From the NCBI GenBank assembly GCA_012931725.1, contig CM022945.1, positions 14,680,087 to 14,744,086 on the forward strand: a DNA stretch of 64,000 nt. Reading direction: 5' to 3'. This DNA comes from Litsea cubeba. Taxonomy: Eukaryota > Streptophyta > Magnoliopsida > Laurales > Lauraceae. Position 1 is the stretch's first letter; each line of letters begins with the position of its first letter. Under the pieces are notes generated by a model, which was not told the DNA's origin, did no database searches, and saw only the letters and a list, made by a program, of their open reading frames with translations. Position numbers and translations under genes: made by a program. This document shows, piece by piece, positions 47,803 through 60,480 of the stretch.

Positions 47803-50800
47803 TCAAGAATCTTCATGACCATTTGCAGCAGCTTTTGATGGGGGTGGTGTCTGCAGAACTGCCTCGTCTCCCTGCGGCATTGCACTGGTGTGCAGTGGTT
47901 GTACATCCATGGCTTCAACCTGCTGTAAGGAAAATATGATAGAGAACAAAATGCAAAAAATAAGGTACACTAGAAAATGTTGTATTAACGTGGACAATCA
48001 GACAGCTTACCTCATCATTCAAGTGTGCCAGAGGATTGTGAGTTGACCCAGACGTGCCCTTTGAAAGGTCCCTCAGTGTTCCCTGCAGGTCCCAGAATCA
48101 TAACCAAATACACTAGAAGAAGTTAAATATTGTCACAGGTTTATCTATCAACTCCCATCTCTTGAGAGTTACAAAGTTACATCACCAGACATAAAGGAAC
48201 AACACTCGTAAAAGGACTTGCAGTCTTCCGTCAAGCATATGCCAGTAAGTGGGGCCCACCTTCCACCAAGGTAGACTGATGGATTTCATCTTTTACCCAT
48301 GTTAGGTGATATCCCTGAATAAATCATTCTGATACTACGAGTCTATGATTGGAGTGGCAGTTGCAGATGAATCACACTATTTGGTGCGGTTCACTACTAT
48401 CCACTATCCACAGGATGAGAACTGATGCTTTTTCACAGCCAAAGGTGGGTTCTACTTTACATTGCTTGGGAAGCCATGCTGTTCATTGTCATGCATTGTT
48501 AGGCTTCCATAACCAGATAAAAAAAGCAAGTGCACACGATTCAGACTACCTTTCAGATAGGGGTGGCAAATGGTGAAGACAGGTAAAAATAGATAAGGTT
48601 GGCCAGGAGTGTCTACAAGTTAATACCCAACCTGTATGCCACCTGTTTTTTAAATGGGTCAAACAACCAGCGCTAGATGTGGGCCAACCCAACCCGACCC
48701 GAACAAAATAAAAAGAAGAAGAGAAGCATATGGGGGAAGGTGCAGAGAGGATTTGATTTGGGGAGGATGGATAGATAGGGTTTATGGATTGGGTGATGTG
48801 CGAGAGCAGGATATGGATAGAGGAGGAGGAAGAAAAAGAGAGAAAGAAAATGAGCAGACGAGGCACTCCACAGACACGAAAGAGAAATAGAGGGGGATTT
48901 CAAAGAAAATACCATGGGCATCAGATGAGTTACACCGAACTAACCCAACCAGTCGGAATGTAGGTCAAGTTTTTCTGACCCATGACCAACCCGTATATAT
49001 TGCAAGTTGGATTTAGCAGATCAAATCCTGGTCGGATATGGTCAACAGAGCAGGTCAGTTTTTGCCACTTCTACTTCCAGATCTGCATCCCCTACCTTGT
49101 TTGCCCACTTAAGCCCACAGGCATTGCAAAGTGTCCTCGGTCCTTCAGGTCCACGGCGCATCATTGGAGTGGCTTTGTGACTAATGCCACAGTGGGTACA
49201 TCTGAAAATCATATTTAAAGAGAACTATCACCCAAAAATGCAGTTGTTGAAAGTGGCATGCACTGTAAACTAATATCCTCTGATATGTAAGCAAATTCAT
49301 CTGGTAGAAAGCAATTTGGGCCTTGCTTTCTAGAGAAGCCCTAAAGTGCTTCATGCGGATGCAAAAAAAAAAAAGAAATGCAATTTAATGCCACTTTGGT
49401 TTCACAGTTAGGTGGAGGCAGCAAAACCCTCTTTTATGATGTTTGAATGCTAGGGATTATATTAATCCATAGCCCCCACCTTGTGGCAGAAAAGGGCACT
49501 GAGGTTTTCATAGTGCCAATCCTCTTCTCTATGATTCTTGACACCTTCTCCAACTCACAAAAATAATATCCTCACAACTAGCACATCTTAAACAGTGCAA
49601 CCACTCAGGCCCTTCAGGTTTCCTCCTTATCAAGGCATGACATTTTATCATTTTAAAATGGGATGTTCTTGTTCCATGGGGTTGCAAGACACCACTTGCT
49701 AATATAGAGTGAAAAACTGAAAATCAAACTAAAAGGTTTGAAGAGATTAGTTTGATTAATAATTGCATAGAGTGATGCAGAACGGGCCATACATTCCATA
49801 AGTGGTCCCACCTAGTTAGAGATTTTTTTTTTTATTTTGTTTCCGTTTATTTTTCCTAATTATTAGTTAGAATGTTTATAATTGTAATTAGGGTAGTCTC
49901 CATTATTGGTTTAGGTTTGCTTAGGCCCTAAGTTTACTTTTCTTATTTATATTACATTGTAAAGATGGAAATCTCATACTTTGAAATTGAATAGAACCGT
50001 GGGTTTTCCCTCGGAGAGGTGCGTCCTTGTGTTGAAGTCTCTATGGAGACATTGTAGAGATTCACAATCTCAGATTTTGGAATTAATAGAATTTCCCTTG
50101 TGGGTTTATCGAGGCATAATTACATGAGCCACGTCATGTGCAGATTATTCACCACAGCATTAAGAAGCTGAATAATGAGTAGACCTATCCCGAGCTCCTC
50201 CAGGCTCCAACTCTTTTGAGTCAGCTAACAGTGAATTGAGAATATTTAACAGAAACAGGCTGCAAATAAAAAGTAGAGAACCTGGGCTGTGTGGCCCACT
50301 TTTGTTCGTGCCACAATCAGTGGGTAGGAGGGGACTAAAAGGTTTCATCTAGGATTAGGCATGAAGCACATATGGGCACGACCATGTGATCAAATCAAAC
50401 CCTTAAACACATCGTTACAAATTACAATTATAAGATAGTGTCCATATGGGCTCCGCGCACTTGATCCAAGATGAGACCTCTAACCCCTTTCCCACCCATT
50501 GATAGACATGAGCTAAAGTGGGCCCCACGGCCCAATTTCGCAGCTTTTAGTCACAGCCGAATATTTCTCCATTTCATTGGGGTGTCTCAGTGACATGGCC
50601 GACTAATGAATGGCTTAAGATGCCCTTCAAAATGATGCCAAATGGTAGAAAAACAGGAGCTTGGTACGTCTCTCAATTTCAACACCATTCCAAACACTAG
50701 GAATGATTCAATCAGGATTTGAGTTGCCTTTCAATTACTGCCATAACTTGATTGGGTGATACATCCAACCACCCCAATTTTATTAAGTTCATTGCATATT

Positions 50801-53800
50801 TGAGCAGTTCCTTTTCATTTGGTAGTCACCTGATCCGAAATGCACAACAGAAGTTCTAAGGGCGCAGAAATAATGTAGAAGTACAGTGTTAGGGGCTTAC
50901 TCAGTAACCCTTGGGGGGGATTGAGAACTCTTCAAAGGCAAATGTTCTTCAGGTGTTCCTTCTTCTGTTACCTTTGCTGATGTGAACTGACCCTTGTAAC
51001 GTTGCATCCTGCGAAATTACAGTCATAAAGTAGTAGTTACAAGAAAAAGTACCACCCACAGAAGTAATGGCCACCAAAGAATATATACATCCGTAGCAGA
51101 TGAAAAGAATAAAATTCATTTTTTTTCTTTTCATTTTGAAAGTTGTGTCAAAGATATGGGTGATCTGGGTCAATCCAGGTCAAAACTCTCCCTCCCTCCC
51201 TCCCTCTCTTGGTTTTAAATATTGACTGATAAATGCCAACCGAGTGGTACATATCAGTTTTTCATCACTGATATCCAACATGGATATTTCTGTGGTTGTG
51301 TACAATCACCACTATCATTGTAATATCCTGGACCCCATGGAGCCCCAGATTTGTGCAGCCCAAGATTTGTGAGTAGTGGGATCCTTTTTGGTGTCATAGC
51401 AGCTATGAATACATGATAAATAGTATAGTGGGACCCCACCTAGGGGTGTGCACTGTGCGCAAACTTCATAGCAAAGAGGGGTCCTAGTTGGATACTGGGA
51501 CATGCATGACACTCCTATGGGGAAAGAAACTCTTCATCGCCATATTTCCATGGAGACCTCTTCTATTGCCTTATTCTATCTCCTTTCTAGACTTGAGAGA
51601 GAGAGAGAGAGAGAGAGAGACCCTAAAAAAATCCCAGAATTGATATATGATTTGCAAGAAACAGAACATTAATTGTGATGGAAAATGAGAAACTGAGCTT
51701 TCTTTATCAATAATCCCAAGTACTTTCAGGAAATAATGCAACAAATTTTATCCCCATAATTTTTTTTGTTATTCATTTTCCATAGAGTGCAAAAATGCAG
51801 ATTTTTTTTTTTTTGAAATGAGAGTACAAAAATGTAGATAGAAAGTGATCTTATTTTTGGATGATATACCGAGTGATCAACTGCTCATGTGGGATGCCTC
51901 ACTCTTTCATTTGTTTTTTCTGGTGAGGATACCTCACCTACAATTCTGGCCGAACACTAAAAATATACAGGTTTGTTAAGCCTTGTGGCTCTGCTGTGTG
52001 GCCAAACCACTCAAACTTCCCTGCACTACTAAAATGAGCACAGCAGAGGATTTGTAGATAAGCAGAAAAATACATGATAAAAAGAAGCAAGCCTCAATCT
52101 TTTGAGTAAATGGACAACATATTAACCATACTGGCTCCGGAAATGACTAGAATCGGTGCACTATACCAACAGCCATTGCCTGCCACCTTTTACTTTTATT
52201 AGATCCATATGACATTCAACAGGACAAGGAAGCAAAAAGGGTTAATGGAATATATAGTGAATCATGAATCTCATACCTAAGAGCAACCTGCTTACGAACA
52301 TTGTAACGGACTTTCTTTTCATAATTTCGTTCTTTTCTCTTCTCTCGGAACCTGATCAATGAAGCAGCTCTCTCTGGCACATTTCCACGCTGTTGGATAT
52401 CAGATAGCTCTTGATTGAATACTTCAGTAAAGAAGATGGATAAAACAGACAAATTGGACGAACTAATACATACCAGTAGAATTGTACATCCTGATATAAC
52501 TTTAGTTAATCCAAATAGAGATAACATAAAAACATGAAAAAATAATAAATGAATAACATACATTGTTATTTTGATGTGAGGCAGATGCAGAGCCAGTTGG
52601 TACTTCACGCCCTCCCAATAGTAACAGCACTGCTTGAACCTGTGAAATATGTTAAAGCAGGATTACAACATTTTTTTACTTTTTCTCTGAGTCCAAAACA
52701 GGCTTATAAATTCAAGGATGGAGTAAAGCATGAAAAACATGAGCGCTTTTAGTAAGAGAAAAAGGTGAATCCATAAGACTGAAAATAATAGAAGAAAAGC
52801 CTATGTAGAATATGCACATAACAGGTAACAATTGAACCAATGGAGCTTTACAAGTTAGAGAAGGAGTTAGCTCAGCGCATAATAGAAATACAAACTCTAA
52901 AAGTGACCTTTCATTTAATTAAATATTGGAAGATTGTCAAAGGTAATGAGGACAAATGATAGTAAGAAGTTACCCTGCCTGCAAGTAAGAAACTTGCCTA
53001 AAATAACCTTTACATCTCACAGATCAAAATTTTCTTCAATAAATGACATAATAAATCTTAAAAAATACTCCGCTCGGAACAGCATATTTCTTCAGTATAT
53101 AAGATTATATACCATAAAACAAGACCAACCTACTTAACTTCACTGCACGATCAGACCAGCTTTAAGGCACTAGCAGAATGTCACATATAACGCTTAGTGC
53201 ACATACAAAAAAGAAAAAAAAAATCATACAGGTTACAGAAGTTATCTGATGCCTTATCATCAAATAATCAGGGTATGCTAGTACTTAAAACATTCAAGAA
53301 CTCAAGTACTCAACACATGCGGCAAACTTGCAAATCGTGCTCTGGTCTAAAGATTGCTAATTGCAGGAGATACAAGGCTACTGGAAAGGGCCAAGAGCTT
53401 TATGTGGCATAAAACATTTCAGGATGGATGACATGGCATGGATAGCTTTTGCACTTGGTATAGAAAATGGAGCAACATGAAAGTCTTCTCGCATCATTAG
53501 CTTACTTTCTTTTATATATAATAAGAAACATTATCTGAGGATTTGGCTCAGGATAGATCGGAATGACTATGATTTGGTGTGTATCTTCTGAAATTTAATT
53601 ATTATTATTTGTTGCTTTTCCCCATTTCTAATTGGGTTCTTATGATTAAAATTTAACATCTTCATTTCCACTTGAGCATCATGGACAGCAACACTAAGTC
53701 TTATCCCATCAATCTGGACTGGAATGAGCTCTTCTCCACCCATCCTTTCTTAAGGCAATGCTATCTATCAACCCACAACCTTATTTGGGGCACATCTCTT

Positions 53801-54782
53801 CCGGGATTGCCTAGGATCAAGTTATGTTCTTGAAATGAAAAATTTTGGGTAGGTTTGGCAATTTTTTTTTATAGCCGAGTGCGGGTCCATGCAGTTCTCC
53901 CCATTACACAAACTTGATACCGGCATACCGGCACATGATAAATTATCAACATGTAGCAAAAGATTTATCCACTTCCACTAGAGTGGCATTTTAAAATTCT
54001 ATGTTCATCAAAAGCAGCTTTAGTCTGGTGGATAAGTGTTCTTTTATGCATCACATATAGTATTTTAATTGCATTAAAAACGCCAGTCTAAGAGAAAGAG
54101 GATCTATCTCTTTCTCTAAGATAGCTCGAACCCACAACCTCATAGTTGAGACAGAGCACTTTCCAAACTGTGCCACGGCCTCTTCTCAACCGTCCACTTT
54201 TCTTATCCATTTGAAAATTTTCCTTTTTGTATCAGTTCCCAACTTTCTCCATATAGACATAGCAAAACAACCAAATTTGCATATAACAACAATAGCAATG
54301 ATAAAAACAAAAGCACCAGACAAGAAAGAAACACCACAATTCTAGCTCCAACATAACAAGAACGGCTCAATTGAACGAGATACCTTCTCAGGCAAGACAG
54401 ACTCGAACACATACACCTCTCCTTGGAACGAGAGCGTGAGCTGGTTCGCAGTCTGGCTCCTCGTCGCCACCCCAACCTGCTGCTCCTGCTCCGCGGCGAC
54501 CTCCACCACCATGCCGCCACTCGCCCCACCATCTCCGTCGCCCGCTCCACCGTCCCCCACACCACCTTGCTCCTCCTCAATTCCCACTCCCTGCTGAATG
54601 TAATGCGCCTGCATGGGCGCCGCCGCCACCACCTGAACCAGCTGAGGGTCCCCCGCAGCGCCACTTCCCTGCACGCCGTCGATCTGGCCGGGCATGCTCA
54701 ACGCCGCCGCCGCGGCGAGCATGTGCACGTGATCGCCGCCGCTCATCTGATCTTGAACCTGCATGTTGTTATCACCATCCAT
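47803..54782 (-). CDS. ZML: ZIM-like GATA transcription factor (TIFY-CCT-GATA), complete
   Basis: Nuclear DNA-binding regulator of the GATA24/25/28 (ZML) group. Seven exons, 5' to 3': 54782-54384, 52639-52562, 52407-52277, 51008-50901, 49201-49096, 48082-48011, 47922-47803. They total 1014 nt, 337 aa. The Gly/Ala/Val-rich acidic N-terminus is followed by a TIFY-type motif (LTLSFQGEVYVF, about 112-123, running into VQAVLLLLGG). Next is a CCT domain (ASLIRFREKRKERNYEKKVR... MQRYKGQF, about 174-211). The GATA finger has C240-x2-C243-x20-C264-x2-C267, the 20-residue loop typical of this plant group, followed by WANKGTLRDLSK. The exon 3 acceptor (52408) is the one that keeps frame; a CAACAG acceptor at 52389 would remove six residues. 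Exon 7 has a CAGCAG acceptor allowing one extra Gln. No lesions seen. Confidence 0.9.
48558..49073. mobile_element. hAT-type MITE close to a splice donor of the GATA gene
   Basis: Ends TAGGGGTGGCAAA (48558-48570) and TTTGCCACTTCTA (49061-49073) are inverted repeats with two mismatches. The flanks CTTTCAGA (48550-48557) and CTTCCAGA (49074-49081) match at 7 of 8 bases, an 8-bp target duplication. It sits in intron 5 of the GATA gene, 22 nt from the exon 5 donor. The interior is purine-rich with no transposase. Confidence 0.8.
49740..50170 (+). mobile_element. Solo-LTR-like sequence
   Basis: T-rich upstream part, TTATTTATATTACATTGTAAAG-like core promoter and a run through ATAGAACCGTGGGTTTTCCC and ATTTCCCTTGTGGG, resembling plant LTR R/U5 regions. 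Ends and target duplication were not found. In intron 4 of the GATA gene. Confidence 0.25.
51595..51620. repeat. (GA)13 microsatellite
   Basis: Short GA run in intron 3 of the GATA gene. Confidence 0.95.
54009..54185 (-). mobile_element. tRNA-derived SINE in GATA-gene intron 1
   Basis: On the minus strand, A-box-like GTGGCACAGTTTGGAAAGTGC without a long gap precedes B box GGGTTCGAGC, then a body ending in pyrimidine/A-rich DNA. This is tRNA-related SINE structure; it is a different family from the copy at 55.5 kb. Confidence 0.5.
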
Positions 54783-55250
54783 CTCGCATCGAAGGAACGA
54801 ATGACATCAATCCCGGGCCGAAGCCGATAAAATGAGCGAAAACGGCCGATTTCCGGCGAATTTGAACCGTTCTTCTCAGATCTGAATCGGAATCGTAGAA
54901 TTGAAGCTAACCGGGCTATAATTCATGGTGATGGAAACATCATTCGTTAGGGATCCGAGAGGAAGAGGGAGAAACCCTAGATCTGGAAATTGGGGACCAA
55001 AGACGGAGATCTACGGTGGAGATTTCTATGGATTGGGAAGGGATTTTCTGTGCTAGGGTTTTGAGGAAGGTGAAGGAGATGGCGTTGATGATGATGGTGA
55101 TAAGAGAGAGAGGGGTTTTTTGGTAATAAAAAGAAAGGCTGAAGTTGAAGAAGAAGGACGAAGATGAGAAGAGGTTGGTTGTTTGTTTAACGAGAAAGGG
55201 ATTTGGAGACTAGTACCTGTGTTGTTTTGTAATTACGGAAATGGTCGATG
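54783..55250 (-). promoter_or_regulatory. GATA gene 5' UTR and promoter region
   Basis: Directly upstream of the first codon. GC content falls from the exon outward; GAGAGAG and GAAGAAG tracts and AACCCTAG (about 54973) resemble plant 5' leaders. Transcription start not determinable. Confidence 0.4.
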
Positions 55251-55523
55251 TGATTTTAGAAGTGCGATAATGCCCCCATATGTTTTTTATAATGACAAGG
55301 AAGCCCATAAACCACTAGACTCCATAGATGCAGGCCATGGATCCCAACACTAGTGGGTCAGACCCAAAAGCCTATGGCCGGAGGACCAAGCCCACCAAGG
55401 CCCACCTAAAGGAAGACTTCTGGGTCGGTTATCCTTCGGATCATTCCTAGACCCCCTTTTCTTTTGTCTTTCCATTTTAAATAAAGTTGCATGTATTTGA
55501 AATAATTAGGGGTTGATGTTGGT

Positions 55524-55705
55524 TTTTTTTTTTTTATAAGGTAGGTTTCCCAGTCCTTTGGGCGATACTCATCCCTACGGGCTTCAAGAGAGCTGGATAA
55601 ATCCCCCGTGGCCTCAATGCAGTAGTGCAAATTTTCGAACCCTCAACCTTCGGGAGCAAATCATGGTCCTCGGCCTACTGAGTTACCCCTCGGGATTAAT
55701 ATTGA
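55524..55705 (-). mobile_element. Full-length tRNA-derived SINE
   Basis: On the minus strand: A box GTAACTCAGTAGGCCGAGG, B box GAGGGTTCGAAAA, a body with GGCCACGGGGGATTTATCC and GATGAGTATCGCCC, and a terminal poly-A (the T-run at 55524-55536 on the plus strand). Same family as the truncated copy at 42838. Confidence 0.75.
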
Positions 55706-57791
55706 GTTATTTAGAAAGTTTTTTCTTAGAATTTTATTTGATTTAGGAGTTGGTGTGATTGAAATTGTTTTCAAATTAGGGTGGGTTTTTAGTCTTTATA
55801 AGGAGATTCAATCTCTCTCATTAGATAGTTCATTAAATTTTTTTTTCCTTTGAATTTCTCTTTTGGTTTTGTGTTTGTGGTGTGAAACAAAGACTATTTG
55901 ATCTCTACTCCTAAGCTTTAACTTGGAGAGTAGTCTTTGCATCTTCGGCGGCTCTTCCCCAACCCGCATTGAGTCTATTCAAAATGCATTTGTGCGACGA
56001 AAAGTTTTTGTATTTGTGAGGAAAATTATTCTGATTTTTTACATATATAAACCACTATTTAATTATGTAGTGTAATATATTTTCCTCACAAAAGAAATAA
56101 AATCTTTTTTAATAGAAATGATTTTAATCTCCTAGGTAGGGTCGAGGAATTCCTCTCTTGTGGAGGCAAAGGTTGTAGAGAGAGGAATCCTTCTTTCAAT
56201 TCAGTTAATAGACTTCTTACTGTGGAAGTAGTGTGATAAAGCCCCCATCACCTATGTTTATAAAAATCACCTCAGTTGATTTTCTTTGTTAGAATGTATT
56301 ATAGTTTTGATATTACCAAATTTATATGCTATTTTATTTTTTATTTAAATTTAAAGTTTCATAAGGTCAATTTGAGTCTAGTCCACGAGAAGAAAAAATC
56401 CTCACCATGAAGTACACTTTGTATGAAAATTTTATAGAAGCACGCTTCCATTTTCAAAAGATCGAGCTTTTGCCTATATGCTCAGTTATAGATATGGATT
56501 TTCCCTCCAGCTTACCAAATTTTAAATATTTTTCCATAGCTATAATTATATCATTCTAGAACTAGAATGCCCTTGACCATGCGATGTCGCATAAAATTAA
56601 TAAATTGTGCAATATTGCATAAATTTATTTCTTTCCGTTGATTGTGTGATATTGCATAAAATTATAAATTGTTAGCTAGGCATTGCATAAATTTGTTCTT
56701 TTTTTAAAATAAAAATGTGCTCCTTCCTTTGCATTTGGGTTTCTTTTGTATGACTTTATCGTTTTTCCCTGCCTCTATTTACGAAATTCTATTTTTGCCA
56801 TTTTTTACTATATTTTTTTTCTTTCTTCCTACTCTACAACAAGGTACCTAGGGTCTTTAATCTTTTTTATTTTTTTCAGGGTGAAATTGTGTTTCCCAAT
56901 TTTTTTTTTTTTGTTATGAATGAAGTGTTCTAACCCATGAAATATAGATCAATGGATTATGCCTCTTATACTTTATTTGAAGTAAGATATACAAAATAGT
57001 ATACTAATATTTATAAGTGTAAATATTTTAGGATGATACATTGTTATTATAGAATTATTGTTAGTGCAATATGTTATTATAAGGTTGTTTTATTTGTATT
57101 TTTTGTTAGGGTTTTGGGCTTTAAATCTTGTTCCAATAGGTTGTTGAAATTCATGATTTAGGGGACATTTTTTGAATATTTGTTGAACTTTAAATCTATG
57201 ATCCATACCATTCATAATACCTTTGAGGTTTACTTTCACATGTTAAATCTTAATAAATTATGGTAAGAGTTGTGTAAAATATTAGAAAATTCTAAACTTA
57301 TATTTACTTTTTAGACCTGAACAATCATAGATTCTTACTTTTATGATAAACAATAAGTAGCTTAGGTCAATATCATAAATCTTCATATATATATATGAAG
57401 AACAGTGTGAATTATAGGGATGGCATTTTGAACAATACCAAATCACATAAATATGGGCACTTTTGTCATGACTTTTCCTAGCATGGAAAAGGTCTAGGAA
57501 AAATTAGACTAAAAAAAAGGAGAGGGGAAAAACCATCTCTACTGGTAAGCTTAAGGCAACTAAAAATCAACATTCATCTTTCTAAAAATAGAAATTTGAA
57601 AAGAAGATCAAATTGTTTGTTAGATAAAAAGAATAAGCAAACCAAGATATTAATTGAGGGCTAGATTGTAAATGCCAATACACACTATATAAATGAAATC
57701 AAGCAAGGTACACTACATACATAGCAACCAGCAAGAAGTTGACAGTTAACCTTACAATCCCAATTCTAGAATCACATAATTATAACAATCT
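55706..57791. other. Gene-free AT-rich stretch with a dispersed direct repeat
   Basis: No exons. About 56141-56460 (GAGGAATCCTTCT, GATTTTCTTTGTTAGAA, AGTACACTTTGTA) recurs in the same orientation at about 59731-60070. A short block near 55228-55290 (TTTTGTAATTACGGAAATGG) also recurs at about 59555. Confidence 0.5.
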
Positions 57792-57922
57792 TCACACATT
57801 TCCACAAAGCAACTGATAAAAGGAGACGATTAAGAAAAAGAAAATGAAACAGATCCATGCCAGCCACCATTGTTTATTTGAAGCCAAACTGATATCTTTC
57901 GCATATGGTATTGAAATATCTC
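57792..57922 (-). other. Orphan exon-like segment encoding a C-terminal membrane span
   Basis: After a good acceptor (TTGTCTTGCAG) an open stretch codes for 42 residues to a TGA. It reads DISIPYAKDISLASNKQWW, then a strongly hydrophobic span (LAWICFIFFFLIVSFYQLL), then CGNV. It looks like the last exon of a gene with a C-terminal anchor. I find no partner exons between it and the PAP gene, and its phase (one base carried in) does not match the PAP exon ending at 62900. I do not recognise the protein. It may be a captured or left-over exon. Confidence 0.35.
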
Positions 57923-59628
57923 CTGCAAGACAAGAAAGTAAAAATTTGTGATGAAAATGATACCAAAATCCTGGACCTGAGTTTCTAAACAAGTGATCAA
58001 AAGAGGAAAATTCTAAAATACCTGGATAAAAATGCATTGGGCGTTTCATAAAAATGGATAAATGGGCAAAATAGAGGATATTACATGATCCTTTTTCTAA
58101 AATTTGTAAAATGTCAAAATAATACAACAAGTTCAAACAGGCTATTAGATAACTAGGACCCCCCCTGAATTTGGCACCTACCATGACGTACAAAAGGAGA
58201 AATCATTCAAAAGAAGAGGGAAATGGAGATATACAAATAGTCCAACAACTTTATCTTTATAGTGGGGAAATTAACACATTCAAAAAATTATCCTTTTCTT
58301 TTCCACAACTAATAATAGTTTTTTGTTAATCGGCAACAACAGATTATATTAAAAGAAGAAAGACATGAAACAAGCAGCCCACCATGTGAAAAAAAGGAAA
58401 AAGAAAAAAGACCACGGCTGTCTAAAAGAATTATACCACTAAAAGTAGAAACAATAGACATGGGAACGTCATAAAGTAAAAGGTACCAAGTTAGAAGACC
58501 TAGCTGACATAGTATTTCCTACCAAGGATGGTGCATGCCTAAAACTTTGGTGATTATGGGTACAAGATTGATCGGAAAGAGTCATAGCATGGTTAAAAAG
58601 GTGATATTGAGAAGTTGTGGGCCGGGATCTATGTCATTTTACTAGTATTCTTATTATTATTATTATTAGTATTATTAGTATTATTGTAGTAGTAGTAGTT
58701 GGCAAATATGCATGAATCGAGGTAATAGTTTAGGTGCACCTCATCCATAAATGTGATCATCCCACTTTACATAGAAGGTTGCATCGCATTTATAAAACTA
58801 TACCATAGAGGATGCAGATCCTTTTCCAAAAGGAAGTTCTTTAACTTCTTTTTTAAATGGGACAAACGACAGGCATTGTGAGATTGGTCTACCAAATACA
58901 TGATGTTTTTCGGGTGTATTCATCTAAAGGAAGAAGAAGAAGAGCTGGACCCAAAAGCACTGCCCTTGAACTAAGGTTGGAAAACTTGGAAACTTAACTT
59001 TTGACATTGCCGAGCCACCTCATTTTCATGAAAGACCCAGTCAAATTTAGGTTAAATTCAACCGGGTCAAATATAAGTAATTCATGAAAGACCCAGTCTC
59101 TCTCGTTTTTTCCTGTTTCGGGTGCTGACAGCCCACCATTAGCCATGATAGAATATTCCATCTCCTGGCCGAAGTTGGAAAAACGAGATATGACATAAAA
59201 TTGTACTTGTTTTTTGAGCTGGTACTTTTTTTTTTTTTTTTTTGAGATATGACATAAAATTGTCTTGAAATGAAGAGAAATAATAAGATAATTTTATGTG
59301 ATATCATAAAATAAAATTAAAATTTTGCGATGTTGCAATTAATAGAGGGCAATTTTCCTCATCACAAGGCAGGAAAAAAAAAAAACTAAAAGCCGACCCT
59401 ATGAACAAATAGGGATCATCTTAGGGTTTTGACCCGCCGTGACTGTAAGTAGACCAATCATAGTTTGCAACATCAACGTGAGTAGATCATAGTTTGCAAC
59501 ATCAACGTGACTAGCCCTGTTTTAGACAGCGGTCCCCGTGGGTCAAATCCCTCATTTTATAATTACGTAAATGGCCCAACATGATTTTACAAGTGCTATG
59601 CGATCCACTTATCTTATTTGGTGTGTAA

Positions 59629-59630
<2 letters not shown>

Positions 59631-59668
<38 letters not shown>
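59631..59668. repeat. (CT)n microsatellite
   Basis: About 19 CT units followed by A-rich DNA, intergenic. Confidence 0.95.
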
Positions 59669-59671
<3 letters not shown>

Positions 59672-60059
59672 CAAAAAAAAAAAAAAAAAAACACTATTTG
59701 TCAATATAAAGGAATTTAATCTGCTCAAAGAGGAAGGGAGGAGGGATTCATTCCTCCATCTCGTGGAAGGAAGAGTTTTCAGAGAAAGGAATCCTTCTGT
59801 TATATTAGTAAATAGATTCTATGCCATGAAAGGAGTGAAATGGTGCCCCGTCACCTAAGTTTTTTTTTTTTTATAAATCACCTAATTTGATTTTCTCTGT
59901 TGGAAGGTATTAGAATTTTGATATTACAAACTTGCAGTTTTATTTTATTTTACTTTTTACACTTAAATTTAAAGCCCTATAGGATCAATCTAAGTTTAGT
60001 CCCTAAAAATATCCTTACTACTGTACACTTTGTAAGTAACATTTACAAAAGCACGTTTC

Positions 60060-60480
60060 CATTTCCAAAGTTATTCTTGATAGGGAGTTAACAAAAACAC
60101 ACCCTCCATTTCACCAAAACTACATAAAAACTCTATACGTGGAAATTTTACAGAAACACCTCTCCCTTTTCCAACATTACATTATCACTATTTTGATAAA
60201 TGACAAAAAACACAAGAATACAATAACACCCCTTCATTTGCATGAATTGCAAAAATACCATTCTTATGGCCACAAGAACACCTCCTCATTTGTCCAACAT
60301 TACGTAGGCACCATTTGGGGGAAATTTACCCCCCAACTTTTCAGGATTACAAGAATACAAAGCACCCCTCATTTCTCAAAATTAAAGAAACAACCATAAC
60401 TAAAAATTTATGCATACCCCCCCACATTTTGTACCTAAATCACAAGCACCCTGTTCTAAAATTTACAATGATAACCCTCC
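60060..60480. repeat. Degenerate A/C-rich short-period repeat
   Basis: Phrases such as ACACCCCTCATTT, TTTACAAAAACACC and CCAAAATTACAA recur every 30-50 bases. The same kind of array appears at 62470-62720 inside the PAP intron. Confidence 0.5.

Noticed and set aside
48654..48890. Arg/Glu-rich small protein
   Set aside because: Lies wholly inside the hAT-type MITE in a GATA-gene intron.
54203..54830. Long Arg/Ser-rich and His-rich frames overlapping the GATA gene start
   Set aside because: They are other frames of the GC-rich first exon (54384-54782); the TIFY motif fixes the true frame.
55524..55705. tRNA gene
   Set aside because: A and B boxes are present but no full cloverleaf, and a body plus poly-A follow; this is a SINE. 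Same for 13.8, 43.4 and 54.1 kb.
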